From Sulfurospirillum cavolei (GTDB lineage Bacteria; Campylobacterota; Campylobacteria; Campylobacterales; Sulfurospirillaceae), in the NCBI RefSeq assembly GCF_000813325.1, contig NZ_BBQE01000003.1: a stretch of 64,000 bases of DNA; one strand, 5' to 3'. Every line of letters begins with the position of its first letter. Position 1 is the first letter of the stretch. Under the pieces are notes generated by a model that was not told the DNA's origin, ran no database searches, and saw only the letters and a list, made by a program, of their open reading frames with translations. The position numbers and the translations under genes are program-made. Shown piece after piece: positions 16,876 through 25,401 of this stretch.

Positions 16876-19596
16876 TTATAAGCTTTTAAGAAGCTCCACG
16901 CCATCGTTTTGCAAATAGCAAATATACGCCTCCACAGGCAAGTTGTAAATCTGCGTCAGAGCGTCTTGGTAAAGCTTGATTTGCGTTTGATGTTTTGCAC
17001 TCTGCTTTTTGGAACTTTTGTAGTCCACAACAACGATACGATCTGAAAATTCAAGCAAAAGGTCGATCTGCTTGCGCTCTTTTTGGTACATGAGTGGTTG
17101 TTCTTTAAAGACTTTCGCCCCCTCAATCAAATCCAAAAAGGCTTTACAAGAAATGAGCTTTTCTCCGCGCTGATAAATCGCACGCATCGCCGTCTCATCT
17201 AAAAGGGGTGCAAAACGGTTTTGAAGCGCTGTGTACGCTCTCATGAGCGACGCCTCATCAAAACGCTCCATCATCTCAAGCAAATAGTGCTGTGCGATTC
17301 CAAATGTAATGGAGGCGATCTCAGCACTCTCTTCCTCATCAGGTGTGCTTGCCACCTCTTGCGCGCCGTAACGCTTGGGCGCATACACGCGCATCGTACT
17401 TGCCGCAACTGTCGTTTCCTTTGTGGAAGCGCGGATGATCCCTCGCTCGGTAGTGCTCAGTTCCAACATTTCAAACGCGCTGTTTTGCTCTTTGGCACAG
17501 ACAAAAAGCGAACGTTTGGCTCTGGTAAAAGCGACATACAGCGCGTTGAGTCTGTCTTCGACCATTAAAGCGCTCTCATGCTCTTTGGCTTTGGCATACG
17601 AAGCGTCCACCGTTTCGCGCCCTGCCATGCTCAGGTAAAGCCCTTTGATCTCCACTTCGTCGTAATGCCACAACAGCGTGTCGCTTCGGTTGTTGTCCCG
17701 ACTGAGGCGATCACACACGATGACGTGTTCAAACTCCAAGCCTTTGGACTTGTGAACGGTTAAAACGCGCAGTCCGTCCACATCCTCACTTTTGGCTTCA
17801 TCACTGAGGTCGTCCAATGCAAACAAAAAGCTTTCGATCTCTTCGTAACGGCTGGCAACTTCTAAGAAACTGAGCAGATCCGAACTCCCATCAAACAGCC
17901 CATAGGTTTTAATGATTTTTTCAACCAACACCAGTGGCGTCACATCTAAATCCCAACCTTGTTTCAAAAGCGGTGTCTCCCACGTCTTACCGCACAGCAC
18001 AAGAAAGGTTGCTTTGTAGAGTTCATCGCCAAAATAAAGATACTTCAGCAACGCAATGATCGCTTTAATGGAGCGAACTTCAATGAGTTTCAAAGTCGCT
18101 TCAAGCCTTACATGTAAAGAGGGAAACTGCTCTTGCACCAGCTCTTTAAAGACCTTAGCATCTTTGTTGGTATGCACCAAAAGTGCTATGTCTTTAGGCT
18201 TAGCCCCTTCTTTAAGAAGCAAAGCAATCGCCTCTAGAACCGAAGGCTCAATCATTTCTTCAATGCGCACATTGATATACCCCTCACCTGTCGCCTTAGC
18301 AACCTTTTGCGGCTCATAGCCTTTGATCTTACATGTAAAGAGTTCATTGACAAAATCCACCACCAATTCGTTGCTTCGATAGTTGGTATCCAGCGCGTTG
18401 ATGTCCAGATGCAAGCTCTTTTTCGCATACCCAAACAGCTCTTTAGCACCTCCTCGGAAGCGATAAATCGACTGCTTGACATCCCCCACAAAAAAGAGCG
18501 TTTTGAACTCTTTCACACCTTGCCCTGCGCGTATCTCTTCGATGATCGGCAGTAAAATCTGGTACTGCACGATGCTCGTGTCTTGAAACTCATCGATAAG
18601 CAAGTGCTCAATCGCGCCATCAAGTCTAAAATAGAGAAAATCTTTGCTGATCTCTTGGTGCAAAAGGGTGTAGAGCAGATTGGTCACGTCATCAAACGCA
18701 AGCTCGCCGTACTCGCTCATCAAAGCTCTAAGACTCGCATCGTAGACCGCAAACAGTTTGCCCAGTTGTCCTAAAAAGTACGCCTCTTTGGCATTGACAT
18801 GTGCGTTTAAGGCGTGTTTGAGCTCCATTAACAGCGCATCGACCTGTTCGTTGGTGTACTTTTTATAGTCCCAATACCCAAAGTCGTCACGCTCCAAATA
18901 CTTCTTAGAAAGAAGCTCTCCCAACGTCTGCGCTTTGAATGTTGCAAGCCCACGCACCGAGAGCCCGCTTTGCTCAAAGTACGCTCGTATGCGCTCCAAA
19001 ATATCCAAGCACGGTTTGAGTGAGGGGAAACTCCCCTCTTCCAACGTGCTCACGTCAAGTTCCGATTTTTTCTGATAGAGCGTGTTTAAAAGGCTAAAAA
19101 GATCACCCAGTTTTTTGTCTTCGTTGAGGCTAAACGCGATGAGCGCGTTGTAAAGATTGTGGCGTTTGCATCCTTGGATAAAACGCTCCACCAGCTCGAC
19201 GTCAAGCCTTTTTTGCCCAACGGTAAAGTCAGGTTGCAAGCCTACATGTAACGCAAAATGGCGCAAAATGAGCGAGAAAAACGAGTCCAGCGTTGAGATT
19301 TTGATGTCGGCTTGAAGCAGGGTTTGCATCACGCGCTCTTTTTCCGCAAGCAACACTTCTTTGGACTTGCCCGTTTGCGTGGCAATTGCTTCTAGCTCAT
19401 CTTTACTCTCCAAGTGTTTGAGCGTCTCAAAGATGCGCGTTTTCATCTCCGCGGCGGACTTGCTCGTAAAGGTCAGTGCCACGATCTTTTGCGGATTGGC
19501 CCCCATAAACAGAAGCGAGAGGTAACGCACACTCAGTGCAAACGTTTTACCGCTTCCCGCACTGGCTTCAAGGGCTAAATACGAACTCATATTCAT
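16876..19596 (-). CDS. addA: AddA-type helicase-nuclease (RecB-like), double-strand break repair
   Basis: Helicase-nuclease subunit of 906 residues that, with AddB, resects DNA breaks and loads recombinase. Superfamily 1 motifs are in order: LEASAGSGKT (I, near residue 8), LLIDEFQDTS (II), VGDVKQSIYRF (III), LDTNYRSN (IV), LRVLTVHKSKGLEF (V) and LYVAFTRAKR (VI). The C-terminal nuclease has IVVVDYKSSKKQ. The start is the ATG at 19596, overlapping the addB stop as ATGA with GAGAGGAG upstream; a longer frame start at 19644 lies inside addB and is rejected. Three TTACATGTAA-type sites occur in it. Confidence 0.93.
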   Translation of the reverse strand: MNMSSYLALEASAGSGKTFALSVRYLSLLFMGANPQKIVALTFTSKSAAEMKTRIFETLKHLESKDELEAIATQTGKSKEVLLAEKERVMQTLLQADIKISTLDSFFSLILRHFALHVGLQPDFTVGQKRLDVELVERFIQGCKRHNLYNALIAFSLNEDKKLGDLFSLLNTLYQKKSELDVSTLEEGSFPSLKPCLDILERIRAYFEQSGLSVRGLATFKAQTLGELLSKKYLERDDFGYWDYKKYTNEQVDALLMELKHALNAHVNAKEAYFLGQLGKLFAVYDASLRALMSEYGELAFDDVTNLLYTLLHQEISKDFLYFRLDGAIEHLLIDEFQDTSIVQYQILLPIIEEIRAGQGVKEFKTLFFVGDVKQSIYRFRGGAKELFGYAKKSLHLDINALDTNYRSNELVVDFVNELFTCKIKGYEPQKVAKATGEGYINVRIEEMIEPSVLEAIALLLKEGAKPKDIALLVHTNKDAKVFKELVQEQFPSLHVRLEATLKLIEVRSIKAIIALLKYLYFGDELYKATFLVLCGKTWETPLLKQGWDLDVTPLVLVEKIIKTYGLFDGSSDLLSFLEVASRYEEIESFLFALDDLSDEAKSEDVDGLRVLTVHKSKGLEFEHVIVCDRLSRDNNRSDTLLWHYDEVEIKGLYLSMAGRETVDASYAKAKEHESALMVEDRLNALYVAFTRAKRSLFVCAKEQNSAFEMLELSTTERGIIRASTKETTVAASTMRVYAPKRYGAQEVASTPDEEESAEIASITFGIAQHYLLEMMERFDEASLMRAYTALQNRFAPLLDETAMRAIYQRGEKLISCKAFLDLIEGAKVFKEQPLMYQKERKQIDLLLEFSDRIVVVDYKSSKKQSAKHQTQIKLYQDALTQIYNLPVEAYICYLQNDGVELLKSL

Positions 19597-21941
19597 ATCT
19601 GCTCCTCTCTTCCGCATAACTGCACGTAAGGGCACAGCCTGCAATGCTTGATCTCATCGCAGAGTTCATACCCATTGATCGGCTTTGCTAGCTCCAAAAG
19701 TTTTACATGTAAAAGTGCTTTTTTCTCTTCCAAAAAGCCATCTTCCACCAACACACCCTCTTTGAGGTCGTAATAATAAACCCCAGCGACCTTTCCCAAA
19801 TCACCAGCGATCAGCGCGTAAAAGACCAGTTGAAAATCAACCGTGCTCTCTAATGTGCGCTCGCTCGTTGTGGGCACTTTACCGCTTTTGTAGTCGATGA
19901 CAAGAAGCTCATCTCCCTTTTGATCGATGCGATCCATCTGACCTTCTAGCGTAAAACCCTCATACGAAATTCTATGCGAAAATTCTTTTTTAAAAACAGA
20001 AAAGCCCTCTTCAAAACGCGCAACTTCATGGCGCATAAACGGGCGCAATTTTTCAAGCCAGAGGTCAACAAAATAGCCCCAAACTTCATGTTTATTCTGC
20101 TCTTTTAAACGTGTTTCGATGGCGTTGTAAAGGCTTTTTTCATCACACAACGCTTCATCGCATATAGCATCTTCTAGCACTTTATGAAGCGCTATACCAA
20201 TCGTCTGCTCGTCAATCACACTGCTTGGCATCTTCGCCTCTTTAAGATGGGCAAGGTAGCGAAAGTAAAATTGACGTTTACATGTAAGCACGGTTTTGAG
20301 TTTGGTAGCGGAGAGCGGAAAGGCTTTTAGATCGTGTGGCGCATCGATAAAAGGCTGTTCGTACAGTGCTTTGGGCGCGTGGCGTTCAAATAAAAGCGGT
20401 TGCAACACTTTCTCATCTGCCATCATCGTCGTGTCAAACCCAAGTTCATCTAAAAAGCGTGAAGGCATAGAGGTTTCATTTTTCACATACGCGATGGCGA
20501 CTTTTTGCGCACGCGAAAAGAGCTGATGGTAGTAGTAGCGTTGTAAATTCTCACGGTCACGCTTTGTCGGAAGCCCTGCGTGGGCGCGTACTGCGGAGGA
20601 GAGGAAGAGATCTTTTTGGCTTCGTTTGGGCACAAACTCATCGTTAAAGTCCACCACGATCACCCCTTTGTACGCCACGCCTCTGGTTTCAAGCACCCCC
20701 AAAACGGTCACCTTTCCGCCTCTGACGTCATCTTGTGCGAGCACGCCCAAACGGTTGAGTAAAAGCTTGGTGACTTGCTCAAAACGAAGAGCGGGAGCGT
20801 GTTTTAAAAAGTGTGTAAAGGCAAAAAATGCTTCTTGAAACAGCGGATTTTTCTGCTCTTTTTCCTCTTGTGCAAGCAAGCTTTCAAAAAAATGCATCGC
20901 GCTCTCGCTAGAGATTTTTTGATGCCACAACTCTTTACATGTAAGCAGGGTTTCAGACTCAATCTTTAAGCGATTCAAACGCAGATGATCTTCGATCTCG
21001 TCATTGCGCATCGCTTTTTCAAGCGCACTTAGTTTTTGGTAAAACTGGCTCTGCTTGAGGCTAATTCCCATCGCAAAGTTAAGATTGTGCCAGGTATCAA
21101 ACGGGCGCATCACCTCAGAGAATCGTTCATCGGGTAAAACCACTACGATCTCTTCGGGATTCAACCCCTCTTCCACAAACTGGGCAATCGTACTTTGCAC
21201 ATAGCTTATCTGCGCCAATCTCGAGGAAAAACCAAAGACGGCTTTTTCATTTTGGGTCGGATCTTGAGGTTTTACATGTAAAATCTTTTTGGAAGAGAGA
21301 TCGATCTCATAGCGGTTATTGTGTTCTAACTCCATACCAAAGTCACGAAAGAGCCGTGCCATTTTTTGGTTGTACGCGTTGATGGTAACGTTTACATGTA
21401 AAGGTATGAGCTCTGCGATGCTTCGCAAAAGCTCCATCTCAAAACGGCTTAAAAAACCCTCTAGATGAATACGCACAGCGCCTAGTGAGCAAATGTAGTC
21501 GCTGTTGAGTTCATAACATTCAGGAAGCGTTATGCGATCATAGAAGCTGTGTTTAGAAAGCTGTGCTTTATAGTGTTTTAAAAGCGTCTTTAGCACTTCA
21601 AGGTGTTCGGCGTAATGCTCGTAGGTATCGGCTTGCATCAAGGATTCAAGGGCTACTTTTTCATGGCTCAGCTCTTCAAAAAAGCGAAACAGGTAGGTGG
21701 AGTTTTTTAAAAAGGTAAAAAATTCTCGCTCAATGTGCAAAAGTTCAAACTGCGTAAAACGAGACGCTTCTTGCATCAAAAGCACGCGCATATCCTCATC
21801 GACGAGACAAAGGCGCGGGACAAGAACTGCTTTTTGCTCCAGCTCTGCTATGGTGATGGCTTTGGGAAGAAGGGCGGTTGCATCGTTAAAGGTTTCGTAA
21901 AATGAGCGTACCGCACGGCTGGTTGCAAAAACTTCTAACAT
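19593..21941 (-). CDS. addB: AddB-type nuclease subunit (PD-(D/E)XK with iron-sulfur cluster)
   Basis: Partner of AddA, 782 residues. The helicase-like N-terminal part is degenerate. A PD-(D/E)XK nuclease near residue 665 has LLVIDYKSGKVPTT followed by DFQLVFYAL. Cysteines for a 4Fe-4S cluster bracket it: the Cys of LTCKRQFYF near 556 and CDEIKHCRLCPYVQLC at the C-terminus. This arrangement is diagnostic of AddB. It is first gene of the addB-addA operon with a 4-base overlap. Five exact copies of TTACATGTAA lie within it; one of them encodes the first cluster Cys. Confidence 0.92.
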   Translation of the reverse strand: MLEVFATSRAVRSFYETFNDATALLPKAITIAELEQKAVLVPRLCLVDEDMRVLLMQEASRFTQFELLHIEREFFTFLKNSTYLFRFFEELSHEKVALESLMQADTYEHYAEHLEVLKTLLKHYKAQLSKHSFYDRITLPECYELNSDYICSLGAVRIHLEGFLSRFEMELLRSIAELIPLHVNVTINAYNQKMARLFRDFGMELEHNNRYEIDLSSKKILHVKPQDPTQNEKAVFGFSSRLAQISYVQSTIAQFVEEGLNPEEIVVVLPDERFSEVMRPFDTWHNLNFAMGISLKQSQFYQKLSALEKAMRNDEIEDHLRLNRLKIESETLLTCKELWHQKISSESAMHFFESLLAQEEKEQKNPLFQEAFFAFTHFLKHAPALRFEQVTKLLLNRLGVLAQDDVRGGKVTVLGVLETRGVAYKGVIVVDFNDEFVPKRSQKDLFLSSAVRAHAGLPTKRDRENLQRYYYHQLFSRAQKVAIAYVKNETSMPSRFLDELGFDTTMMADEKVLQPLLFERHAPKALYEQPFIDAPHDLKAFPLSATKLKTVLTCKRQFYFRYLAHLKEAKMPSSVIDEQTIGIALHKVLEDAICDEALCDEKSLYNAIETRLKEQNKHEVWGYFVDLWLEKLRPFMRHEVARFEEGFSVFKKEFSHRISYEGFTLEGQMDRIDQKGDELLVIDYKSGKVPTTSERTLESTVDFQLVFYALIAGDLGKVAGVYYYDLKEGVLVEDGFLEEKKALLHVKLLELAKPINGYELCDEIKHCRLCPYVQLCGREEQI

Positions 21942-22197
21942 CGTCCCTCTTTATTTTAATTCTTGACACGCTTTTAAAACAAAGCTCAAAACGCAGTTTC
22001 TGTGAAAAAACTACGTTAACACTAGGTTTTCTTCGGCGCAATGCCCGCGCACCTTTGGTACTTTTTTGTAAAGTGTTCTTGTAAAAGTGGACTATTATAA
22101 CAAAGCATAGATTTGAGAGGGATTTTTATGTCAAAATGAAATGGCGGTAAGACCACACAACTTATCTTACCGCCTGTTATTAGGAGAAAAGGGGGAA
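21942..22197. other. intergenic region upstream of addB, including the cco terminator
   Basis: A gap of 256 bases between the start of addB and the end of the FixH-like gene. It holds the terminator at 22143-22174 and, presumably, the addB promoter. The rest shows no small gene or RNA that I can support. Confidence 0.4.
22143..22174 (-). terminator. terminator of the cco operon
   Basis: Perfect 10-base stem GGCGGTAAGA / TCTTACCGCC with a 12-base loop, followed on the minus strand by ATTTCATTTT. It lies 24 bases past the FixH-like stop codon. Confidence 0.75.
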
Positions 22198-22692
22198 CTA
22201 TTGCGCTGCGTAGGCTTCGTTTTTATGATAACCTTTAAATTCGCCTACTTCTATTTTGCTCAAAATTTGCCAACGTCCGGGCTTGGTAATCTCAAAAGGT
22301 CCAAAAGTGTAATTGCCGTTTTGAACGTGAGAGGGTTTCATCTCTTGGTTTTCTTTGTTGCTATCCGGTCGCGAGAGCATGAGCGTTACATCGGCATTAT
22401 CGATAGCTTGACCGCTTTTATCGGTTAAACGCAAGGTAAAATTGTTTTGTCCTATCTCGAATTTTTCCGTCGAATACGCTAGATCAAATTTTGCATCAAA
22501 TTTTGCCTGAAGATCTAAAATTTTATTGATGTTATGATCGACTTTTTGATACTTTTCCATATAAAACGTATCCATTTCGACCGGATTGCTCACGGCGATT
22601 TTAATCACCCAACCGCATGCAACGACCATTCCTAAAATCATACCGATAACGGCATGCGGATAATAATTTCTTTCACTTTTCGTTTTAGCCAC
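22198..22692 (-). CDS. FixH family protein
   Basis: Membrane-anchored protein of 164 residues with one N-terminal helix (about 12-32, HAVIGMILGMVVACGWVIKIAV) and a periplasmic beta-domain. The PHAVIGMILG start, the FTLRLTDKSGQAIDNADVTLMLSRP segment and the ITKPGRWQI end fit FixH/CcoG-linked accessory proteins that help copper delivery or assembly of cbb3 oxidase. It is the last gene of the cco operon and overlaps the preceding gene by 8 bases. Confidence 0.8.
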   Translation of the reverse strand: MAKTKSERNYYPHAVIGMILGMVVACGWVIKIAVSNPVEMDTFYMEKYQKVDHNINKILDLQAKFDAKFDLAYSTEKFEIGQNNFTLRLTDKSGQAIDNADVTLMLSRPDSNKENQEMKPSHVQNGNYTFGPFEITKPGRWQILSKIEVGEFKGYHKNEAYAAQ

Positions 22693-23296
22693 GGTTTTTC
22701 ATCCTTCTATAAAGCATTAAAACAACCAAAAAGCCTACAAATCCGTAAACTCCGAGGCGCACAAGATTGATCGTCGTTTTGTTAGAACTTCCGATCGCGC
22801 TTTGTAAATCCACTTTTTTAAATGCCGCAATTTGCTCCACAATGTCGGCATAGCCGTTGAGTAACGCGGCTCCCGCGCTGACGTCGTTTTTCTTCGTCGT
22901 CAAAAGCGGAATAATCGTCCCTTTCCACGGAAGCGGCGATAAAACCGCCTCTTTGTCAAAGGCTTTTTCCATATCGCTTGAAGCGTAAATATCGACTTTC
23001 TTTTGCTCTAAAAAAAGCGTCAATAAAACATAAGAACCGTTAAGGTCTTTGGCAAAGTTTTTTTCAAACGCCACGATCTCTTCATCGCTGTTTTGTTTTG
23101 CGATCAAAAAGACTTGAACCCCGCTTTTGGCAAAAAGCTCACTGCCCATCTCTTCAATTTTCTGAGCGGTTCTCTCTTCCAAAATCGAATCGTGTACGAC
23201 AAAATCTTTGGCAAAAACGATCTGCGGACAGACTAAGGTCAAAAAGCAAAGGAGCATAAGCCCCTTTACTTTTTGAATCGTTACTAAGCTTTTCAT
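22685..23296 (-). CDS. exported TPM-like protein of the cco operon
   Basis: Protein of 203 residues with a signal peptide (about 14-29, LMLLCFLTLVCPQIVFA), a periplasmic alpha/beta domain (DSILEERTAQKIEEMGSELFAKSGVQVFLIAKQ) resembling TPM (TLP18.3/Psb32/MOLO-1) domains, and a C-terminal membrane helix (about 177-196) followed by a basic tail. The resemblance is moderate. Start: the ATG at 23296 overlaps the stop of the upstream 33-residue gene, which favours it over an in-frame start at 23335. The position in the operon suggests a role in assembly or quality control of the oxidase. Confidence 0.7.
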   Translation of the reverse strand: MKSLVTIQKVKGLMLLCFLTLVCPQIVFAKDFVVHDSILEERTAQKIEEMGSELFAKSGVQVFLIAKQNSDEEIVAFEKNFAKDLNGSYVLLTLFLEQKKVDIYASSDMEKAFDKEAVLSPLPWKGTIIPLLTTKKNDVSAGAALLNGYADIVEQIAAFKKVDLQSAIGSSNKTTINLVRLGVYGFVGFLVVLMLYRRMKNRG

Positions 23297-23397
23297 TAGC
23301 CAACAAAAAGATGATGAGGCGTTAACACTGCCCAAGCCGTTACAAGAGCAAGCACGACCAATCCGAACGTTATGATTTTATCCATATTTTCAGCCAT
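23296..23397 (-). CDS. 33-residue membrane protein in the cco operon
   Basis: A tiny gene starting with an ATG at 23397 behind AAGGGGGAAG. The product begins MAENMDKIITFG, has one membrane helix (about residues 8-25, ending TAWAVLTP) and ends HHLFVG. Its stop overlaps the next start (TAATG), so it is translationally coupled. It could be a small assembly or subunit-like protein, as CcoS and CcoH-type peptides are for cbb3 oxidases, but no homology is assumed. It is spaced 12 bases after the DUF4006 gene. Confidence 0.7.
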   Translation of the reverse strand: MAENMDKIITFGLVVLALVTAWAVLTPHHLFVG

Positions 23398-23409
23398 TTT
23401 ACTTCCCCC

Positions 23410-23622
23410 TTACTTTGCGATAACTTTTTGATTCGCATTCGCGGCGTCTCGCATTTGAAGCGCTTGCGGATCCGTTAGCTTATAAGGTTTGTCCGCTACC
23501 GCTTGTTGTGCTTTCAAGCCAAAAAACGTCAATACGCCTAAAATCGAGAGCAACAACACCGTCGCGATCAACATTCCCGTAATGCCGTTGAGTCCAAATA
23601 CGTTACGATTTGTATTTTCCAT
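23410..23622 (-). CDS. DUF4006 family small membrane protein
   Basis: Protein of 70 residues with one membrane helix at about residues 12-36 (LNGITGMLIATVLLLSILGVLTFFGL) and a C-terminal tail that should face the periplasm. The family is characteristic of Campylobacterota and sits next to ccoP, which suggests a part in cbb3 oxidase function. It starts 10 bases after the ccoP stop and has a clear AAGGAT site. Confidence 0.85.
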   Translation of the reverse strand: MENTNRNVFGLNGITGMLIATVLLLSILGVLTFFGLKAQQAVADKPYKLTDPQALQMRDAANANQKVIAK

Positions 23623-23632
23623 CGACTGATCC

Positions 23633-24481
23633 TTATTTCGCTAAAGAGCTGACATACGTGCCAACCGCTGTTTTTTGAATATTGGTTAAACGTCCGTCGT
23701 TAAATTGAGGCATATTTCCGATTGTGCCTTTTTTGCCCATATTAAGGACGTTAGCAACAAATTTCGCCGTGCCGTACGTACTAAGATCCGGAGCACTGCC
23801 GTCCATACCTTTACCGTCTTCGCCGTGGCATGCCGCACATGTTGCCCAAAGAGCACGACCGCTTTCAACCAAGGCAGGGTTTTTGCTCTTTTTAACTGAA
23901 GAAACTTCTTGCATAACGTAAGCGGCAACCGCTTTTGCGCTCTCAGCGTCAAGTAAACCGGAGGGCATTTCGCCAAGAGGATAGCTTGAGCCTTTCGCAC
24001 CGTTTAAAATCGATGCGACGATTGCTTCTTCGTTACCCCATTTCGCAAAGTTTGCCGCTTTGCCGTTCATACCGTCACCCGTCACGCCGTGACACGGTGC
24101 ACATTGTACCAAGAAAACACCCTCTCCCATACTCATAAGCGTTGCTTGATCGGGATTGGCAAATTTTTTCTCGAATTGAGCGTTATAGCTTTTCACTTCT
24201 TCGTTGTACTCGCCGATTTTGTTATAGCTTGCCAAAGGATATCCCGCTAAGAAATACCACAAAGCCCATACGATCGTTCCGACGAATGAAAGTGCCCACC
24301 CGATAGGAAGTGCGTTTTTATATTCGCCGATGCCGTCCCAATTCTCTTTCGTTAATTCTCCGGTACTCTTATCGGTTTTCATCTGTTTGATATATTTTAA
24401 AGAAACACCGATGCTGAGAATTAAAATTGCTGCTGCACCAAGCAATGCTAATGCATTTACATTATCATTCAGCCAATTCAT
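23633..24481 (-). CDS. ccoP: cbb3-type cytochrome c oxidase subunit III (dihaem)
   Basis: Membrane-anchored dihaem cytochrome c of 282 residues that passes electrons to the oxidase. Two N-terminal membrane helices (about 8-27 and 60-80) precede two c-type cytochrome domains with CAPCH and CAACH motifs; the distal Met ligands are in EMPSG and NMPQF. The start chosen is the ATG at 24481 (MNWLND) behind AGAGGAG; a longer frame reaching 24547 lies inside ccoQ. Fourth gene of ccoNOQP. Confidence 0.96.
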   Translation of the reverse strand: MNWLNDNVNALALLGAAAILILSIGVSLKYIKQMKTDKSTGELTKENWDGIGEYKNALPIGWALSFVGTIVWALWYFLAGYPLASYNKIGEYNEEVKSYNAQFEKKFANPDQATLMSMGEGVFLVQCAPCHGVTGDGMNGKAANFAKWGNEEAIVASILNGAKGSSYPLGEMPSGLLDAESAKAVAAYVMQEVSSVKKSKNPALVESGRALWATCAACHGEDGKGMDGSAPDLSTYGTAKFVANVLNMGKKGTIGNMPQFNDGRLTNIQKTAVGTYVSSLAK

Positions 24482-24494
24482 ATATTGCTCCTCT

Positions 24495-24704
24495 TTATTC
24501 TTTCTCTTTGTTGGACGGTGTTCGAGATTCAATCGGAGCATCGTCAATATTGTCGTTTAAAGCAATATTGGCATACTGCTCATAGTTCCTTGTGCCTTTT
24601 TTTTCGGCTTTATAAAGATGGTACAAATAACCGTACATAATGACCGATAAAAAAATCGTAGCAAAAATATAACCATAAGCCTGTAATTCTCTGATTGTTT
24701 CCAT
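24495..24704 (-). CDS. ccoQ: cbb3-type cytochrome c oxidase subunit IV
   Basis: Small subunit of 69 residues with one membrane helix (about residues 7-27, AYGYIFATIFLSVIMYGYLYHLY) and a charged cytoplasmic tail. Its role in the family is to stabilise CcoP in the complex. The ATG at 24704 (METIRELQ) is preferred. A GTG five codons upstream (24719) is possible, and neither has a perfect ribosome-binding site. It lies between ccoO and ccoP with short gaps. Confidence 0.88.
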   Translation of the reverse strand: METIRELQAYGYIFATIFLSVIMYGYLYHLYKAEKKGTRNYEQYANIALNDNIDDAPIESRTPSNKEKE

Positions 24705-24720
24705 TTCCACCGTTGACACC

Positions 24721-25386
24721 TTATTTTAAGCTATTGAGATAGGCAATGAGTGCCACAATCTCTTTGATCTCACCGCGTTTAAATGCCTCTTTTACTTCCG
24801 TACTCTTCATATCGGCAACGATAGCAGCCGCTTGTTCCATGACCGCTTTTTTCGATTCGTCGTACGTTCCGAGTTGTGGCATATCCGCTTGATCGTAAGG
24901 AACATTGAATACTTTTTTCACGGTTAATGCTTCCGCATACGCCGTTTCAATGTCTGCATTATTTTTAAACATATGTTTGTACGCCGGCATGATAGAGCCC
25001 GGGACAACGCTGATCGGATCTAACATGTGATATTCATGCCAGTCCGTCGTTCTGTAGTTACCGACCCTCATCAAGTCAGGTCCCGTTCGTTTAGAACCCC
25101 AAAGGAATGGTCTATCATACGCATATTCGCCACTTAAAGAGTACATACCATAACGGTCTGTCTCAGATTTAAAAGGACGAACAAGCTGGGAATGACACGC
25201 ATTACAGCTATCTTTAATATAAACTTGACGACCTGCAAGCTCCAAGACTGTATACGGTTTTGTTCCTGTTACAGGACGAGCACTCTCCATAAAGTCTGGG
25301 AGAATGGTCACAACACCCGCATATGCAATCACTAAAAATACACCTACCGCAAAAAAGAATGGGTTTTTCTCTAACCAATGAAACAT
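24721..25386 (-). CDS. ccoO: cbb3-type cytochrome c oxidase subunit II (monohaem)
   Basis: Monohaem cytochrome c subunit of 221 residues. One N-terminal membrane helix (about 9-30), the haem motif CNACHSQLVRPF near residue 57 and the typical YGMYSLSGEYAYDRPFLWGSKRTGPDL follow; the axial Met lies in GSIMPAY. It starts 15 bases after ccoN. It takes electrons from CcoP to the haem-copper centre of CcoN. Confidence 0.97.
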   Translation of the reverse strand: MFHWLEKNPFFFAVGVFLVIAYAGVVTILPDFMESARPVTGTKPYTVLELAGRQVYIKDSCNACHSQLVRPFKSETDRYGMYSLSGEYAYDRPFLWGSKRTGPDLMRVGNYRTTDWHEYHMLDPISVVPGSIMPAYKHMFKNNADIETAYAEALTVKKVFNVPYDQADMPQLGTYDESKKAVMEQAAAIVADMKSTEVKEAFKRGEIKEIVALIAYLNSLK

Positions 25387-25401
25387 AATCCTGCCCTCCT
25401 T

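Noticed and set aside
19597..19644. Longer N-terminus of AddA
   Set aside because: The extension lies inside addB and lacks a ribosome-binding site, while the ATG at 19596 overlaps the addB stop and has a good site.
24482..24547. Longer N-terminus of CcoP
   Set aside because: The extra residues are basic, lie in the end of ccoQ, and the ATG at 24481 has AGAGGAG upstream.
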